A model generated the notes under the pieces. It was not told the DNA's origin. It saw only the letters and a list, made by a program, of their open reading frames with translations, and made no database searches. This document shows, piece by piece, positions 46,258 to 55,500 of a DNA stretch of 64,000 nt (position 1 is its first letter; every line of letters begins with the position of its first letter). Source of the DNA: Nocardioides sp. REDSEA-S33_B3 (GTDB taxonomy: Bacteria; Actinomycetota; Actinomycetes; Propionibacteriales; Nocardioidaceae); contig LUPK01000059.1 of assembly GCA_001627335.1 (NCBI GenBank), positions 186,001 through 250,000 of the forward strand, read 5' to 3'. A program made the translations under genes and the position numbers.

Positions 46258-47520
46258 GTGAACCCCCGCCCCAGCAGCCGCCTGGACGCTCTGCTGCGGG
46301 TGCTGCGTCGCACGCTGCTGACCGTGGTCGGCGTGCAGTTCGGGCTCGCCATCGCGATGACGCTCGTCGACTCCTACCGGCGGCGCGGCAAGAAGCCGGG
46401 CGAGTTCCCGGTCACCCCGCCGGCCGAGGTGCCGATCGGCGAGAGCACCGTGACGACGTACACCTACGGCCAGCACCTCTACGACGACATGCTCGCCGCC
46501 ATCGAGGGCGCGCAGAAGCAGATCCTCTTCGAGACCTACATCTGGAAGGGCGACGCCACCGGCGAGCGGTTCAAGCAGGCGCTGGCCGACGCCGCCGCGC
46601 GTGGCGTGGAGGTCTACTGCATCTACGACGGCTTCGCGAACCTCGTGGTCTCACCGGTCTTCATGCGGTTCCCCCGCTCGATGAAGGTGCTGCGCTTCCC
46701 GGTCTACTCCGCGGGGCTGCGCTTCTTCGACCTGCGTCGCTACGGTCGCGACCACCGCAAGATCCTGGTCGTGGACTCCGAGATCGGCTTCGTGGGCGGC
46801 TTCAACATCGGCGACGCCTACGCCACCGAGTGGCGCGACACCCACGTGCGCATCACCGGGCCCGGCGTGTGGGACCTGCAACGCGCCGTCGCCGACTTCT
46901 GGAACCTGCACCGGCGTCGCCGGCTTCGTCCCAGCGAGCGCCCGCTGCTGCTGGAGACCGCGTCGGACTGGGAGCCGCGGATCCGGATCCAGCGCAACGT
47001 GCCGCGCCTGTGGATGTTCCCCATCCGGTCGATGTACCTCGAGGCCATCAACCGCGCCAGTCGCAACATCTGGATCACCACCGCTTACTTCCTGCCCGAC
47101 CAGGACTTCGTCGACGCGCTCAAGGACGCGGCCGCCCGGGGCGTGGACGTCCGGCTGCTCGTGCCGCTGAAGTCCAACCACATCGTGGCCGACTGGGTCT
47201 CGCGCGGCTACTTCTCGCAGCTGCTCGAGGCCGGGGTGCGGATCCTGCGCTACCGCGACGCGATGGTGCACGCCAAGACCGCCACCGTCGACGGCACCTG
47301 GACGACCGTCGGCACCGCCAACATCGACCGACTCAGCCTCTCGGGCAACTACGAGATCAACGTCGAAGTGATCGACGCCGGGCTCGCGCACCAGATGGAG
47401 GAGGTCTTCCGCGTCGACGAGTCGCACTGCCTCGAGCTCACCGTCGGCGAGTGGGAGGCGCGCGACCTGCACCGCAAGTTCACCGAGTTCGTGCTGGCGC
47501 CGCTGCGGCCGTTGCTGTGA
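46258..47520 (+). CDS. Phospholipase D/cardiolipin synthase-like protein
   Basis: The 420-aa protein has two HKD motifs: DHRKILVVDSEIGFVGGFN in the first half and MVHAKTATVDGTWTTVGTANID in the second. An N-terminal membrane helix (LLTVVGVQFGLAIAMTLV) precedes the first PLD domain. Family members make cardiolipin or cleave phosphodiesters at the membrane. I place the start at GTG 46258 (VNPRPSSRLD), upstream of the hydrophobic helix; the longer ORF adds an SDR fragment unlikely to belong. Confidence 0.85.
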   Translation: MNPRPSSRLDALLRVLRRTLLTVVGVQFGLAIAMTLVDSYRRRGKKPGEFPVTPPAEVPIGESTVTTYTYGQHLYDDMLAAIEGAQKQILFETYIWKGDATGERFKQALADAAARGVEVYCIYDGFANLVVSPVFMRFPRSMKVLRFPVYSAGLRFFDLRRYGRDHRKILVVDSEIGFVGGFNIGDAYATEWRDTHVRITGPGVWDLQRAVADFWNLHRRRRLRPSERPLLLETASDWEPRIRIQRNVPRLWMFPIRSMYLEAINRASRNIWITTAYFLPDQDFVDALKDAAARGVDVRLLVPLKSNHIVADWVSRGYFSQLLEAGVRILRYRDAMVHAKTATVDGTWTTVGTANIDRLSLSGNYEINVEVIDAGLAHQMEEVFRVDESHCLELTVGEWEARDLHRKFTEFVLAPLRPLL

Positions 47521-47541
47521 CGCGGGCCAGGTGACTGCGGC

Positions 47542-48483
47542 TCAGGCCTTCGGGATGTCCAGCACCGAGGCGAGCTGCAGCGCCTTCGCCTTCTCCCCGC
47601 GCACCTTGAGCTGACCGCGCAGCACGCCGGTGACGGCGGACAGGTGCCCGGTGGCCAGGCGCAGGAAGTCGTGGCCCTCGCAGGTGATCGTGGCGTCCCG
47701 GTCGCCGCCGACGTCGCCGGGCTCGACCTTGCACGCGCCGTGGTCGACGCGCACGACGTAGCGCTCCGGCTCCGCACCGGGGCCGCCGAGCAGCCGGAAC
47801 CCCACGGCCAGGTCGGCCTTGGCGGAGCGTCGTGGGTTCACGAAGTCGGGCAGCCGCCGGAAGATCTCCTCCAGCACCACGGGCCGGAACCCGCCGGACA
47901 TCACCTCGCGCAGGTGCTCGGTCGACACCCCCGCCAGGGCGCGGGCCACGTCCACGGGGTCGAGGGCGGTCGGGTCGACCGCGACCTCGTCGGTGCCCGG
48001 GATGGTGAAGAGGCCGCCGACGGCCAGGGCGAGCGCGGCGTCGCCCTCGACGTGCAGCCGTCCGGCGAGGTAGTCCAGCGCGGCGTTGCCCTGACCGCTG
48101 ACGAGCCGGACGAACCCGATGACGGAGGTGCCCAGCACCACGTCGCTCGCCGCGGTGGCCGGTACGTCGGCCTCGACCGTGATCGAGCCGGACCCGATCC
48201 GCAGCAGGTGGTGCCCCAGGCGCGCGTCGTCGCGGGTGAGGTCGATCCGCACCGTCCCGGTCAGCTCGGCGAGGCGGTCGCGGTCGGCGTACTCGTGCAG
48301 GCGAGAGAGGACACCCCGGACGGCGGGCAGCCGGATCTCGTCGCGGCCCACGAGGGCGCGCAGCTCGTCGTCGCCGGTGCGCCGGAGTGCCTCCACCAGC
48401 GCCTCGGCGTCGGCCTCGGAGAAGAACCGGGTCGCCTCGTCGGCGGTGGCGTGGTGCAGGACGTCGAGGGTTACCTGTGTCAC
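47542..48483 (-). CDS. Tandem SCP2 sterol-carrier domain protein
   Basis: The 313-aa protein appears to hold two SCP2-type lipid-binding domains: one at about residues 70-190 (VRIDLTRDDARLGHHLLRIG, SVIGFVRLVSGQGNAALDYLAGRLHVEGD) and one at about 210-310 (AKADLAVGFRLLGG, GHDFLRLATGHLSAVTGVLRGQLKVRGEKAKALQLASVLDI). SCP2 folds bind sterols and fatty acyl chains in a hydrophobic tunnel. It is third in the operon Mo-oxidoreductase, DNA glycosylase, SCP2, whose upstream region has a perfect KstR operator, so a steroid or lipid carrier role is reasonable. Start is GTG at 48483. Confidence 0.78.
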   Translation of the reverse strand: MTQVTLDVLHHATADEATRFFSEADAEALVEALRRTGDDELRALVGRDEIRLPAVRGVLSRLHEYADRDRLAELTGTVRIDLTRDDARLGHHLLRIGSGSITVEADVPATAASDVVLGTSVIGFVRLVSGQGNAALDYLAGRLHVEGDAALALAVGGLFTIPGTDEVAVDPTALDPVDVARALAGVSTEHLREVMSGGFRPVVLEEIFRRLPDFVNPRRSAKADLAVGFRLLGGPGAEPERYVVRVDHGACKVEPGDVGGDRDATITCEGHDFLRLATGHLSAVTGVLRGQLKVRGEKAKALQLASVLDIPKA

Positions 48484-48508
48484 AGCGTCACGATAACCGC
48501 CGCCGGAC

Positions 48509-49453
48509 TCAGCCGCGGGTGACTCGCGCAGGAAGGTGCGTCCGCGGCGCCATCCGGGGCCCGCGACGCGGCCGGTGCAGCCCGGCCACGCCGATCAGCA
48601 GCGGCACCCGGCCGCGATGGGGGCGCCAGGGCTCGAGGTAGGCGCGCATCTCCTCGTCGTCGAAGGGCGTGCCGGTCAGCGCCCAGCCGACGTCCTTGGC
48701 GACGTGGTAGTCGCCGAAGCTGACCGCGTCGGGGTCGCCCAGGGCTCGCTGGCGCACCTCGGCGCTGGTCCACTCCCCCACCCCCGGCAGGCTCCGGAGG
48801 CGACGCTCGGCCTCCTCGCCGTCCAGGCCCGCGAGCCGCTCGAGGGAGTCGGCGACCCGCGCGACCGTCACGATCGTGCGCGAGCGGGCATGGTCGACGT
48901 GCATGCGCAACCACTCCCAGGACGGGACGGTGCGCAGGGTGGCGGCATCGGGCTGCACCCACAGCCGCATCTCGCGACCGGGGCCGGGAGCCCGCTCCCC
49001 GAAGCGGTGGACGAGCATCCGGAACCCGGCGAAGGCCTCCTGGCCGGTCACCTTCTGCTCGATGATCGCCGGGACGAGCGCCTCCATCACCAGGCCGGTG
49101 CGGCCGGTCCGCAGGTGGGGGTGACGCCGGCGCGCCTCCTCCAGCACCGGGTGCCGGGGCTCGAACCCGCTCCAGTCGTCGTGCGCGCCGAGCAGCCCCG
49201 GCAGCGAGTCGAGCACCCAGTCGGCGCCCGGGCCCCAGGCCGACGCCCGGACCTCGCCGACGGAGGGGGCGGACCCCACCCGCAGCGTGGCGGGGCCCTC
49301 GGGTGTGCGCGTGCCGCGCCAGACGCGTCCGGCATCGTCGATGCGGAACGTCGGGTCCCCCGCTCCGCGGCGCAACGGTCGCAGCGGGCCCGTGACCGAG
49401 CACGGCCAGTCGGGGCGCCAGGTGCGCTGCCGCTCGCCGTCCGTGCCACTCAC
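48509..49453 (-). CDS. AlkA-like DNA-3-methyladenine glycosylase (HhH-GPD)
   Basis: The 314-aa protein has a helix-hairpin-helix glycosylase core, with VPAIIEQKVTGQEAF at the conserved helix and LRSLPGVGEWTSAEV as the hairpin, followed by SFGDYHVAKDVGW holding the catalytic Asp. It is in the AlkA superfamily, which excises alkylated purines. GTG at 49453 lies ten bases after the Mo-oxidoreductase stop, so the two are probably cotranscribed. Its place in a steroid-linked operon is unexpected and may be incidental. Confidence 0.82.
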   Translation of the reverse strand: MSGTDGERQRTWRPDWPCSVTGPLRPLRRGAGDPTFRIDDAGRVWRGTRTPEGPATLRVGSAPSVGEVRASAWGPGADWVLDSLPGLLGAHDDWSGFEPRHPVLEEARRRHPHLRTGRTGLVMEALVPAIIEQKVTGQEAFAGFRMLVHRFGERAPGPGREMRLWVQPDAATLRTVPSWEWLRMHVDHARSRTIVTVARVADSLERLAGLDGEEAERRLRSLPGVGEWTSAEVRQRALGDPDAVSFGDYHVAKDVGWALTGTPFDDEEMRAYLEPWRPHRGRVPLLIGVAGLHRPRRGPRMAPRTHLPARVTRG

Positions 49454-49463
49454 CCCGACGACG

Positions 49464-51665
49464 CTAGCCGACCGCCCCGACAGCCGACTCCAGACGCACG
49501 GGGATGCCGTTGAGGCGAGCCATCCCGGCCAGGAACTCCACGTCCTCGACGCGGGCCGAGGCCAGCTCGTTGGTGTTGGCTCCCCCGGCGGCGTTGGCCA
49601 CCGTCCAGCCCGCCGCGTGGCCCCAGCCGTGCGGGCAGGCGATCGTGCCCCGGCGTACCTCGTCGGTGAGCAGGGCGACCGTCTCGATCACCCCCGCCGC
49701 CGAGGTCAGCCGCACCGTGTCTCCGTCGGCCACTCCCGCCGCGGCGGCGTCCCCGGGATGGATGCGGGCGGCGTGCCGCCGGTTGCGGCCCTTCATCAGC
49801 GTCGGGCTGTTGTGCATCCAGGAGTTCTGCGACCGCATCTCCCGCAGCCCGATCATCCGCAGCGGGTACGCCGGATCCGCCTCGACCTCGAGGGCCGACC
49901 GCAGCCGGTCCCACTCGGCCGCGAGCTGGGCGGGGGCGAGGTCCACCTTGCCGTGCGGGTGCCGCACGACCTCGGCGAGCCGGCCGCCCCGCGCGGGCGG
50001 GAGCATCACGCCGTGCCGCTCGGCCCGCAGCCGCTTCAGGCTCAGCCCGCCCCTGCGCAGGCCGAAGCGGTCGCCGTGCGGTCCGGTGCGCAGCAGCAGG
50101 TCGACCAGCGTCCACGGGGTCACCCGGACGCCGGCGCGACGCGCAAGCGTGCGCAGCGGCCTGGTGACCGCGGCGGCCCACGACGGGAGGAACAGCGAGA
50201 TCCCCGCACGCCGGGCGATCTCGTCGAAGACCTCCCACTCGGCCCGCGCCTCCCCGGCGGGCTCGAGCACCGCTGGCGTGTGCTGGACGTGCGGCCAGGG
50301 GCTGGACGCCACGATCGCGAACGGCACGTCCTCGCGCTCCAGCCAGGTCGTCGCGGGCAGGACGTAGTCGGCGTGCCGGTTGGTCTCGTTGACGTAGAGG
50401 TCGAGCGCGACCATCAGGTCCAGCTGCTCCAGCGCCGCCGCGAGGCCGGGTCCGTCGACGCTGCTCAGCACCGGGTTGCCGGCCAGCACGAAGAGCGCTC
50501 GCAGCTGCCCCTCGCCGGGTGTGGTGATCTCGTCGGCCATGATCGCCGCCGGCCAGGTGTCCATGACGTCGGGGAACCCGCCGATCCGGCTGCGCCGGGT
50601 GTCGTAGCCGAGCCGGCCGGCCTTCTCGGCCGTCTCCTCGAACGGCACCACCGCCTGGCCGAGGAGCACCCCGCCCTCGCGGTCCAGGTTGCCGGTCAGC
50701 AGCGCGAGGGCGTCGATCAGCACGCTGACCAGGGTGGCGTGCTCGCCCAGGCAGGTGCCGGTGCGCCCATAGACGGCGGCACGCGGTGCCGCCGCGAGGT
50801 CGCGCGCCAACGACCGGACGACGTCCGGGTCGATCCCGGTGCGGGCCACCGTCGCCTCGGGGGTGAAGGGCGCCACCGCCGCGAGCAGCGTCTCGGCCCC
50901 GACGGACTGGCGGTCGATGGCCTCCTGGTCGACGAGGCCCTCCTCGGCCACCACCTGGATCAGCGAGGCCAGCAGGAACGCGTCGCCGTCGGGCTCGATC
51001 GAGACGTGCTCGAAGGCCTTGGCGGTCTCGCTGCGCCGCGGGTCGACCACGACGACGCGGCCGCCTCCGGCCACGATGGCCGAGAGGTGCTCCTTCACGC
51101 GCGGGGCACGCACCCCGCTCGCCCGCGATACCAGCGGGTTCGCGCCGAGCACCAGCAGCAGGTCGGTGCCCCGCAGGTCGGGGAACGGCACCTGGGAGAT
51201 CGACCCGTAGAGCAGCTTGCTGGCGACGTACCGGCTGTTGATGTCCTGACTGCCCACGGAGTACTGGTGGCCGGTGCCGAGCGCCGTCATCAGGGCGCCC
51301 GCCCACAGGGTGCCGGTGATGTTGAACCCGACGGGGTTGCCGAAGAACTGACCGACCGTTCCGCCGCCGTGGGTGTCGAGCAGGGCGCGCAGCCGGACGG
51401 CGATGTCGTCGAGGGCCTCGTCCCACGAGACCTGCTCGAACTCCCCCAGCGCTCCGCCGGCCACCCGCCGCAGCGGGTGGAGCACCCGGTCGGGGTCGTG
51501 CTGGACCTCGGGGAAGGCCAATCCCTTGGGACAGGCGTAGCCCTGACTGAGCGGGTGCTCGTCGTCGGGCCGCAGCGAGATCAGCCGCCCGTCCTCGACG
51601 GTCGCGATCATCCCGCAGAGCGGCTCGCAGATGCGGCAGTAGGTGGAGACGGTCCTCTGGGTCAC
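49464..51665 (-). CDS. Molybdopterin-dependent oxidoreductase with [4Fe-4S] cluster
   Basis: The 733-aa enzyme is of the DMSO-reductase family. Cluster cysteines are C10, C13, C17 and C45; WDEALDDIA starts the Mo-bis-MGD domain and WSWMHN-type C-terminal elements (SQNSWMHNSPTLMKGRNRRH) follow a second domain, then MPTcofactor-binding GDTVRLTSAAGVIE. No Tat signal is seen, so it is likely cytoplasmic. The track start (51683) overlaps the KstR operator; GTG at 51665 (VTQRT) is preferred. It resembles Rv0197-type enzymes as I recall them. With a perfect KstR operator 11 bases upstream, a steroid-linked redox step is inferred. Confidence 0.85.
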   Translation of the reverse strand: MTQRTVSTYCRICEPLCGMIATVEDGRLISLRPDDEHPLSQGYACPKGLAFPEVQHDPDRVLHPLRRVAGGALGEFEQVSWDEALDDIAVRLRALLDTHGGGTVGQFFGNPVGFNITGTLWAGALMTALGTGHQYSVGSQDINSRYVASKLLYGSISQVPFPDLRGTDLLLVLGANPLVSRASGVRAPRVKEHLSAIVAGGGRVVVVDPRRSETAKAFEHVSIEPDGDAFLLASLIQVVAEEGLVDQEAIDRQSVGAETLLAAVAPFTPEATVARTGIDPDVVRSLARDLAAAPRAAVYGRTGTCLGEHATLVSVLIDALALLTGNLDREGGVLLGQAVVPFEETAEKAGRLGYDTRRSRIGGFPDVMDTWPAAIMADEITTPGEGQLRALFVLAGNPVLSSVDGPGLAAALEQLDLMVALDLYVNETNRHADYVLPATTWLEREDVPFAIVASSPWPHVQHTPAVLEPAGEARAEWEVFDEIARRAGISLFLPSWAAAVTRPLRTLARRAGVRVTPWTLVDLLLRTGPHGDRFGLRRGGLSLKRLRAERHGVMLPPARGGRLAEVVRHPHGKVDLAPAQLAAEWDRLRSALEVEADPAYPLRMIGLREMRSQNSWMHNSPTLMKGRNRRHAARIHPGDAAAAGVADGDTVRLTSAAGVIETVALLTDEVRRGTIACPHGWGHAAGWTVANAAGGANTNELASARVEDVEFLAGMARLNGIPVRLESAVGAVG

Positions 51666-51675
51666 ACGGACATAC

Positions 51676-51689
51676 TGGAACACGTTCTA
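51676..51689. promoter_or_regulatory. KstR operator, perfect match
   Basis: TGGAACACGTTCTA matches TNNAACNNGTTNNA exactly. It sits in a 47-base gap between the Mo-oxidoreductase (minus) and the enoyl-CoA hydratase (plus), so bound KstR would block both. Confidence 0.82.
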
Positions 51690-51712
51690 CTTGTGGATCT
51701 AGTGTTCGGGGC

Positions 51713-52498
51713 ATGGTCCTGCAGATCCACGACGACAAGCGCGTGCGCACCCTGACCCTCGATCGTCCCGACGCGCTCAACGCGTTCAACATCGAGCTGT
51801 ACGACGCCACGGCCCGGGCCCTGCGCGAGGCTGCCGAGGAACCCGGCGTCGCCGTGGTGCTGCTGACCGGCAACGGTCGCGCGTTCAGCGCGGGGACGGA
51901 CCTGCTGGAGATGGCCCGGATCGCCGCCGACCCCGACTTCGACCAGGGCGAGGGCGGCTTCGTGAACCTCGTCGACGCCCTCGTGGACTTCCCCAAGCCG
52001 CTGGTGGTCGCCGTCAACGGGCTGGGCCTGGGCATCGGCTGCACGGTGCTGGGCTTCGCCGACATCGCCTTCATGTCGACCACCGCGCGACTCAAGTGCC
52101 CGTTCACCTCCTTGGGGGTCGCCCCGGAGGCCGCGTCCTCCTACCTGCTGCCGCTGCTGATCGGACGCCAGGCGGCGTCGTGGCTGCTGATGTCGGCGGA
52201 GTGGTTCGGCGCCGAGCAGGCGCTGGAGATGGGCCTGGTGCGCCGGGTGTGCGAGCCCGACGAGCTGCTCCCGGTCGCCCGCGAGCACGCCGAGCTGCTG
52301 GCCAGCCGGCCCATCTCGTCCCTCGTCGCGGTCAAGCGCACGATCATCGAGCCGTTGCGCGCCGGGATCGGCGCCGCCCGGGCACGGGAGAACGCCGCCT
52401 TCGCCGAGCTGATGGGCGGTCCGGCCAACACCGAGGCGCTGACCGCGTTCGCCGAGGGCAGGGAGGCCGACTTCACGACGCTGCCGCCGGGCTGGTGA
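51713..52498 (+). CDS. Enoyl-CoA hydratase/isomerase
   Basis: The 261-aa crotonase-family protein has the CoA/oxyanion blocks GRAFSAGTDLLEMA and NGLGLGIGCTVLGFADIAF. The residue following the second block is in LGVAPEAASSYLLPLLIG, where Pro-Glu provides a candidate catalytic Glu. It is single-domain, without a dehydrogenase half. Divergence from the Mo-oxidoreductase over a perfect KstR site suggests a role in steroid or side-chain beta-oxidation; which double bond it hydrates or shifts is not known. Confidence 0.82.
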   Translation: MVLQIHDDKRVRTLTLDRPDALNAFNIELYDATARALREAAEEPGVAVVLLTGNGRAFSAGTDLLEMARIAADPDFDQGEGGFVNLVDALVDFPKPLVVAVNGLGLGIGCTVLGFADIAFMSTTARLKCPFTSLGVAPEAASSYLLPLLIGRQAASWLLMSAEWFGAEQALEMGLVRRVCEPDELLPVAREHAELLASRPISSLVAVKRTIIEPLRAGIGAARARENAAFAELMGGPANTEALTAFAEGREADFTTLPPGW

Positions 52499-52510
52499 GC
52501 CCGGCGGCAG
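52481..52510. terminator. Strong hairpin over the enoyl-CoA hydratase stop
   Basis: CTGCCGCCGGGCT-GGTG-AGCCCGGCGGCAG is a perfect 13-bp inverted repeat with a 4-base loop. The TGA stop (52496-52498) falls in the loop/stem, so the terminator is fused to the coding end. It faces the convergent M36 gene. Confidence 0.7.
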
Positions 52511-52549
52511 CCGTCGTGCAGGTGGTCCGGGTCGAGCAGGTCGAGCGGG

Positions 52550-55500
52550 TCAGCGCGGCTCGCTGATGGTCACGTCGAACGACGCGCCGCCGCCGTACAG
52601 CAGCAGGAAGCCGACGTACGCCGCCCCGGCCGGGATCGTCTTCGTCTCGCCGAAGAGGGCGAACCCACCGGTCATCGGCGCGCAGTCCTCGTCGTAGGCG
52701 TAGCCGAGCCACTCGCCGATCGGCACGCTGCCCTCGTAGGTGACCGCGTGCAGACCGTCGCCGGCCCCCTCGGGGAGCTCGGTGATCCAGGCGTCGATGC
52801 CGTTGCCGGCCGGCACGTCACCGCAGGCACCGGTCCAGCTGAGCTCGGTGGCGCCGGGACGGTAGGGGTCGAGACCGAGCAGCGAGCCCTGGGCGATGTT
52901 GCCCACCGCGACCGACCCGGGGGTGGTCACCGGCTGGTCGGGCTTGGGCTGCTTCGGCTCGATGCCGGAGACCCGGCCGAAGGCCTGGACCTCGGCGACG
53001 ATCGCGGTCGAGGCGTAGTCGACGGTGTCGCCCAGCGCCGCGTTGGGCACGACCCGGACGAACTTCGCCCGCACCGGCTTCTTCAGCCGCAGGCTCTGCA
53101 TCATCAGGTCGCTGACGGCCGGGCGGGGCCCCTTCATGCGGAACGTCGCGACCTCGGCGGTGCGCCAGGACCTCCCGTTCATCGACGTCTGCACGGTCAC
53201 CTTGCGGGCCGCCGCGAACCGGGGCAGACCGACCGGCTTGACCACGCTCACGTTCACGGTGTCGATCACGCTGCGCTTGGCGAGCTTCACGACCGCCGTC
53301 GCGTCCTTGCCCTCGTTGTAGGCCACCCCGGCGTCCTCGGTCTGCCAGCCGGTCGCCTCGGTGTCGTCGAAGGCGTTCTGGGCCGGCAGAGCGGACGCCT
53401 GGCTCGAGACCTTGGTGAGCGTGGCGCCCGAGGACTGCGAGAGCAGGTTGGGACGCAGGGCCACCTTGCGGGTGACCTTGCGGCCCCGCGGCACGACGAC
53501 CTCGAGGCGCTGCTGGCCGAAGCCGGGCGCCTGCAGGGTGAGCGTGTAGCGGCCGGCGGCCATCCGTGCCGTGGTGACACCGGAGCCGTTCGTGGTCGTG
53601 ATCGGGGTGGTGCGACCCTCGAAGAGGCCGCCGAGCACACGGACGCCCTTGACCGGCCGCCCGGTCGAGGGGTTCACCACCCGGAACGTGACGGTGCCGT
53701 TCTGGGACGACGTCGGGACGTCGAAGCCGGGCACCGGAGCGGTGTCCGCCTCGCCGGTGGTCGAGGCCGAGACGCCCATGCCACGCTCGGCGAAGCCGGC
53801 CCAGACCTCGTCGAGGTACTTCTTCTTGTAGCGCAGCTCCGCGGCGGCGACGATCGCGTCGCGCATGTCGAGCATGCTGGGGGACGGCGGGCTCAGCGGC
53901 ATCGCGTCGGTCACCATGTGCTCGGCGATGTCACTGGCCTTCTTGTGGTTCCCGCCCACGGCCCGGAGGATCTTGTCGCGGACGGTCCACAGGGTCGTGG
54001 CCCAGATCTCGCCGTCGGAGTGCACCTGGGGCCCGGACATGTCGTAGCCGTAGTCGCCGTAGGTCAGCGGGCTGGTGGCGTAGTTCCAGTTGCGGATGCC
54101 GCGCTTCTCGTCACCGACGTACGCCGCGGTGACGGCGGTGCGGGTGAGGCCGCGCCGGAAGAGGTCGTTCATGGCGTACCAGTCGCCCCAGCCCTCGCCC
54201 ATCGCGCCGGACTGGCCGCCGGCCAGCGAGCCGAGGCCGCCGCCGCCGACGTAGCGGTTGCTCAGGCCGTGGACGTACTCGTGCTGGATGATCGAGGTGT
54301 CGAAGTCGCCGTCGCGGGGCTCGGCCTCGAAGACGTCGTCGACGAACTCCCACAGGTACATGTTGGTGAAGCCGGGGATGCCGTCGGGCAGCGTGAGCAT
54401 GTTGGCGTTGTTGCGGCCCAGCGGCAGTACCGCCTCGGTGAGGTTGAGCGCACCCGACTGGGCGCCGCCCATCACCGGGTCACCACCGAGCGGGAGGGAG
54501 CCGCTGGTCGGGTCGTTGACCAGCTGGAAGTTGCCGCCGGTCTCGGTGAACCCGAACTCGTAGAGCTCGTCGTGGATCCGGTTGTGGTGGTAGAAGAGGT
54601 TGGTCGCGGCGGCGTTCGCGTCCGGGATGAAGCTGCCGGTGGAGCCGTCGCTGGTGCGCCAGGAGTCGGGGAACTCGTAGTTGAAGTCACCGGTCGGGGC
54701 GACCGGGCGGTTGTACTGGTCGGCCGCCACCAGGGGCACCGTCCAGGCGATGGCGGTGTTGGCGTTGTTGCCCAGCGTCGTGATGCCCGGCAGGCCGAGC
54801 AGGCCCGTCGGGTCCAACCAGCCTCCGGGGCTGGTGTCGGTGGGGCCGAAGCTCTTGACGACCGGCTCGCCGCCCTTCTTCGCCCCGGGGTAGTTCTCGT
54901 AGATCGTGCCCTCGGCGTGCTGCACCAGGCTCTTGCGGAACAGCGGACGACCCGTCTGGGCGTCCACGATGACGGCGTAGGCCTCGTCGATGCTCTTGAT
55001 GACCAGCGCGGCGAAGGCGGCGCGGCCGCCCTGCGCGGTGGGGAACGCGACCCTGCGGACGTACTGCGTGGTGCCGAGACCGCCGGCCTTGAAGACCTCG
55101 TACCCGCCCTGCGCCCTCCCCGTCGCGACGGCGGTCCACGAGGCCAGGTCCGGGCTCAGGGCCCGGACGGTGCGCTGCAGCGCCTGGGCCGGGGAGAGGT
55201 CGAAGGAGCCGAGCAGACCGGTGGCCCGCACCGGGTCCCCGGCGTAGCGCACCACACGACCCTGGCGGTCGACGAGCACGGTCAGGATGGCGCCGATCCC
55301 CGACGCCACCCCGCCGAAGGTCTGGGCGTAGCTGATGACGGTGGCGCCGATCTTCGGCAGCTCGTGGTCACGGACCAGCTCGAGCCGGGCGATGTCGCGG
55401 GCCGAGAGGCCGAACGCCGCGGCGTGCTCGGTCAGCCACTCCCGGGCGATGGTCTCCGGCGCCCCGCTGCGCTTGCCGCTCAGGAACCCGCCGGCGACCT

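Noticed and set aside
45802-47520. Treating the 572-aa SDR-PLD ORF as a genuine bifunctional enzyme
   Set aside because: The SDR part lacks its catalytic half and the join falls in what looks like the PLD upstream region. It is reported instead as a truncated remnant plus a PLD gene.
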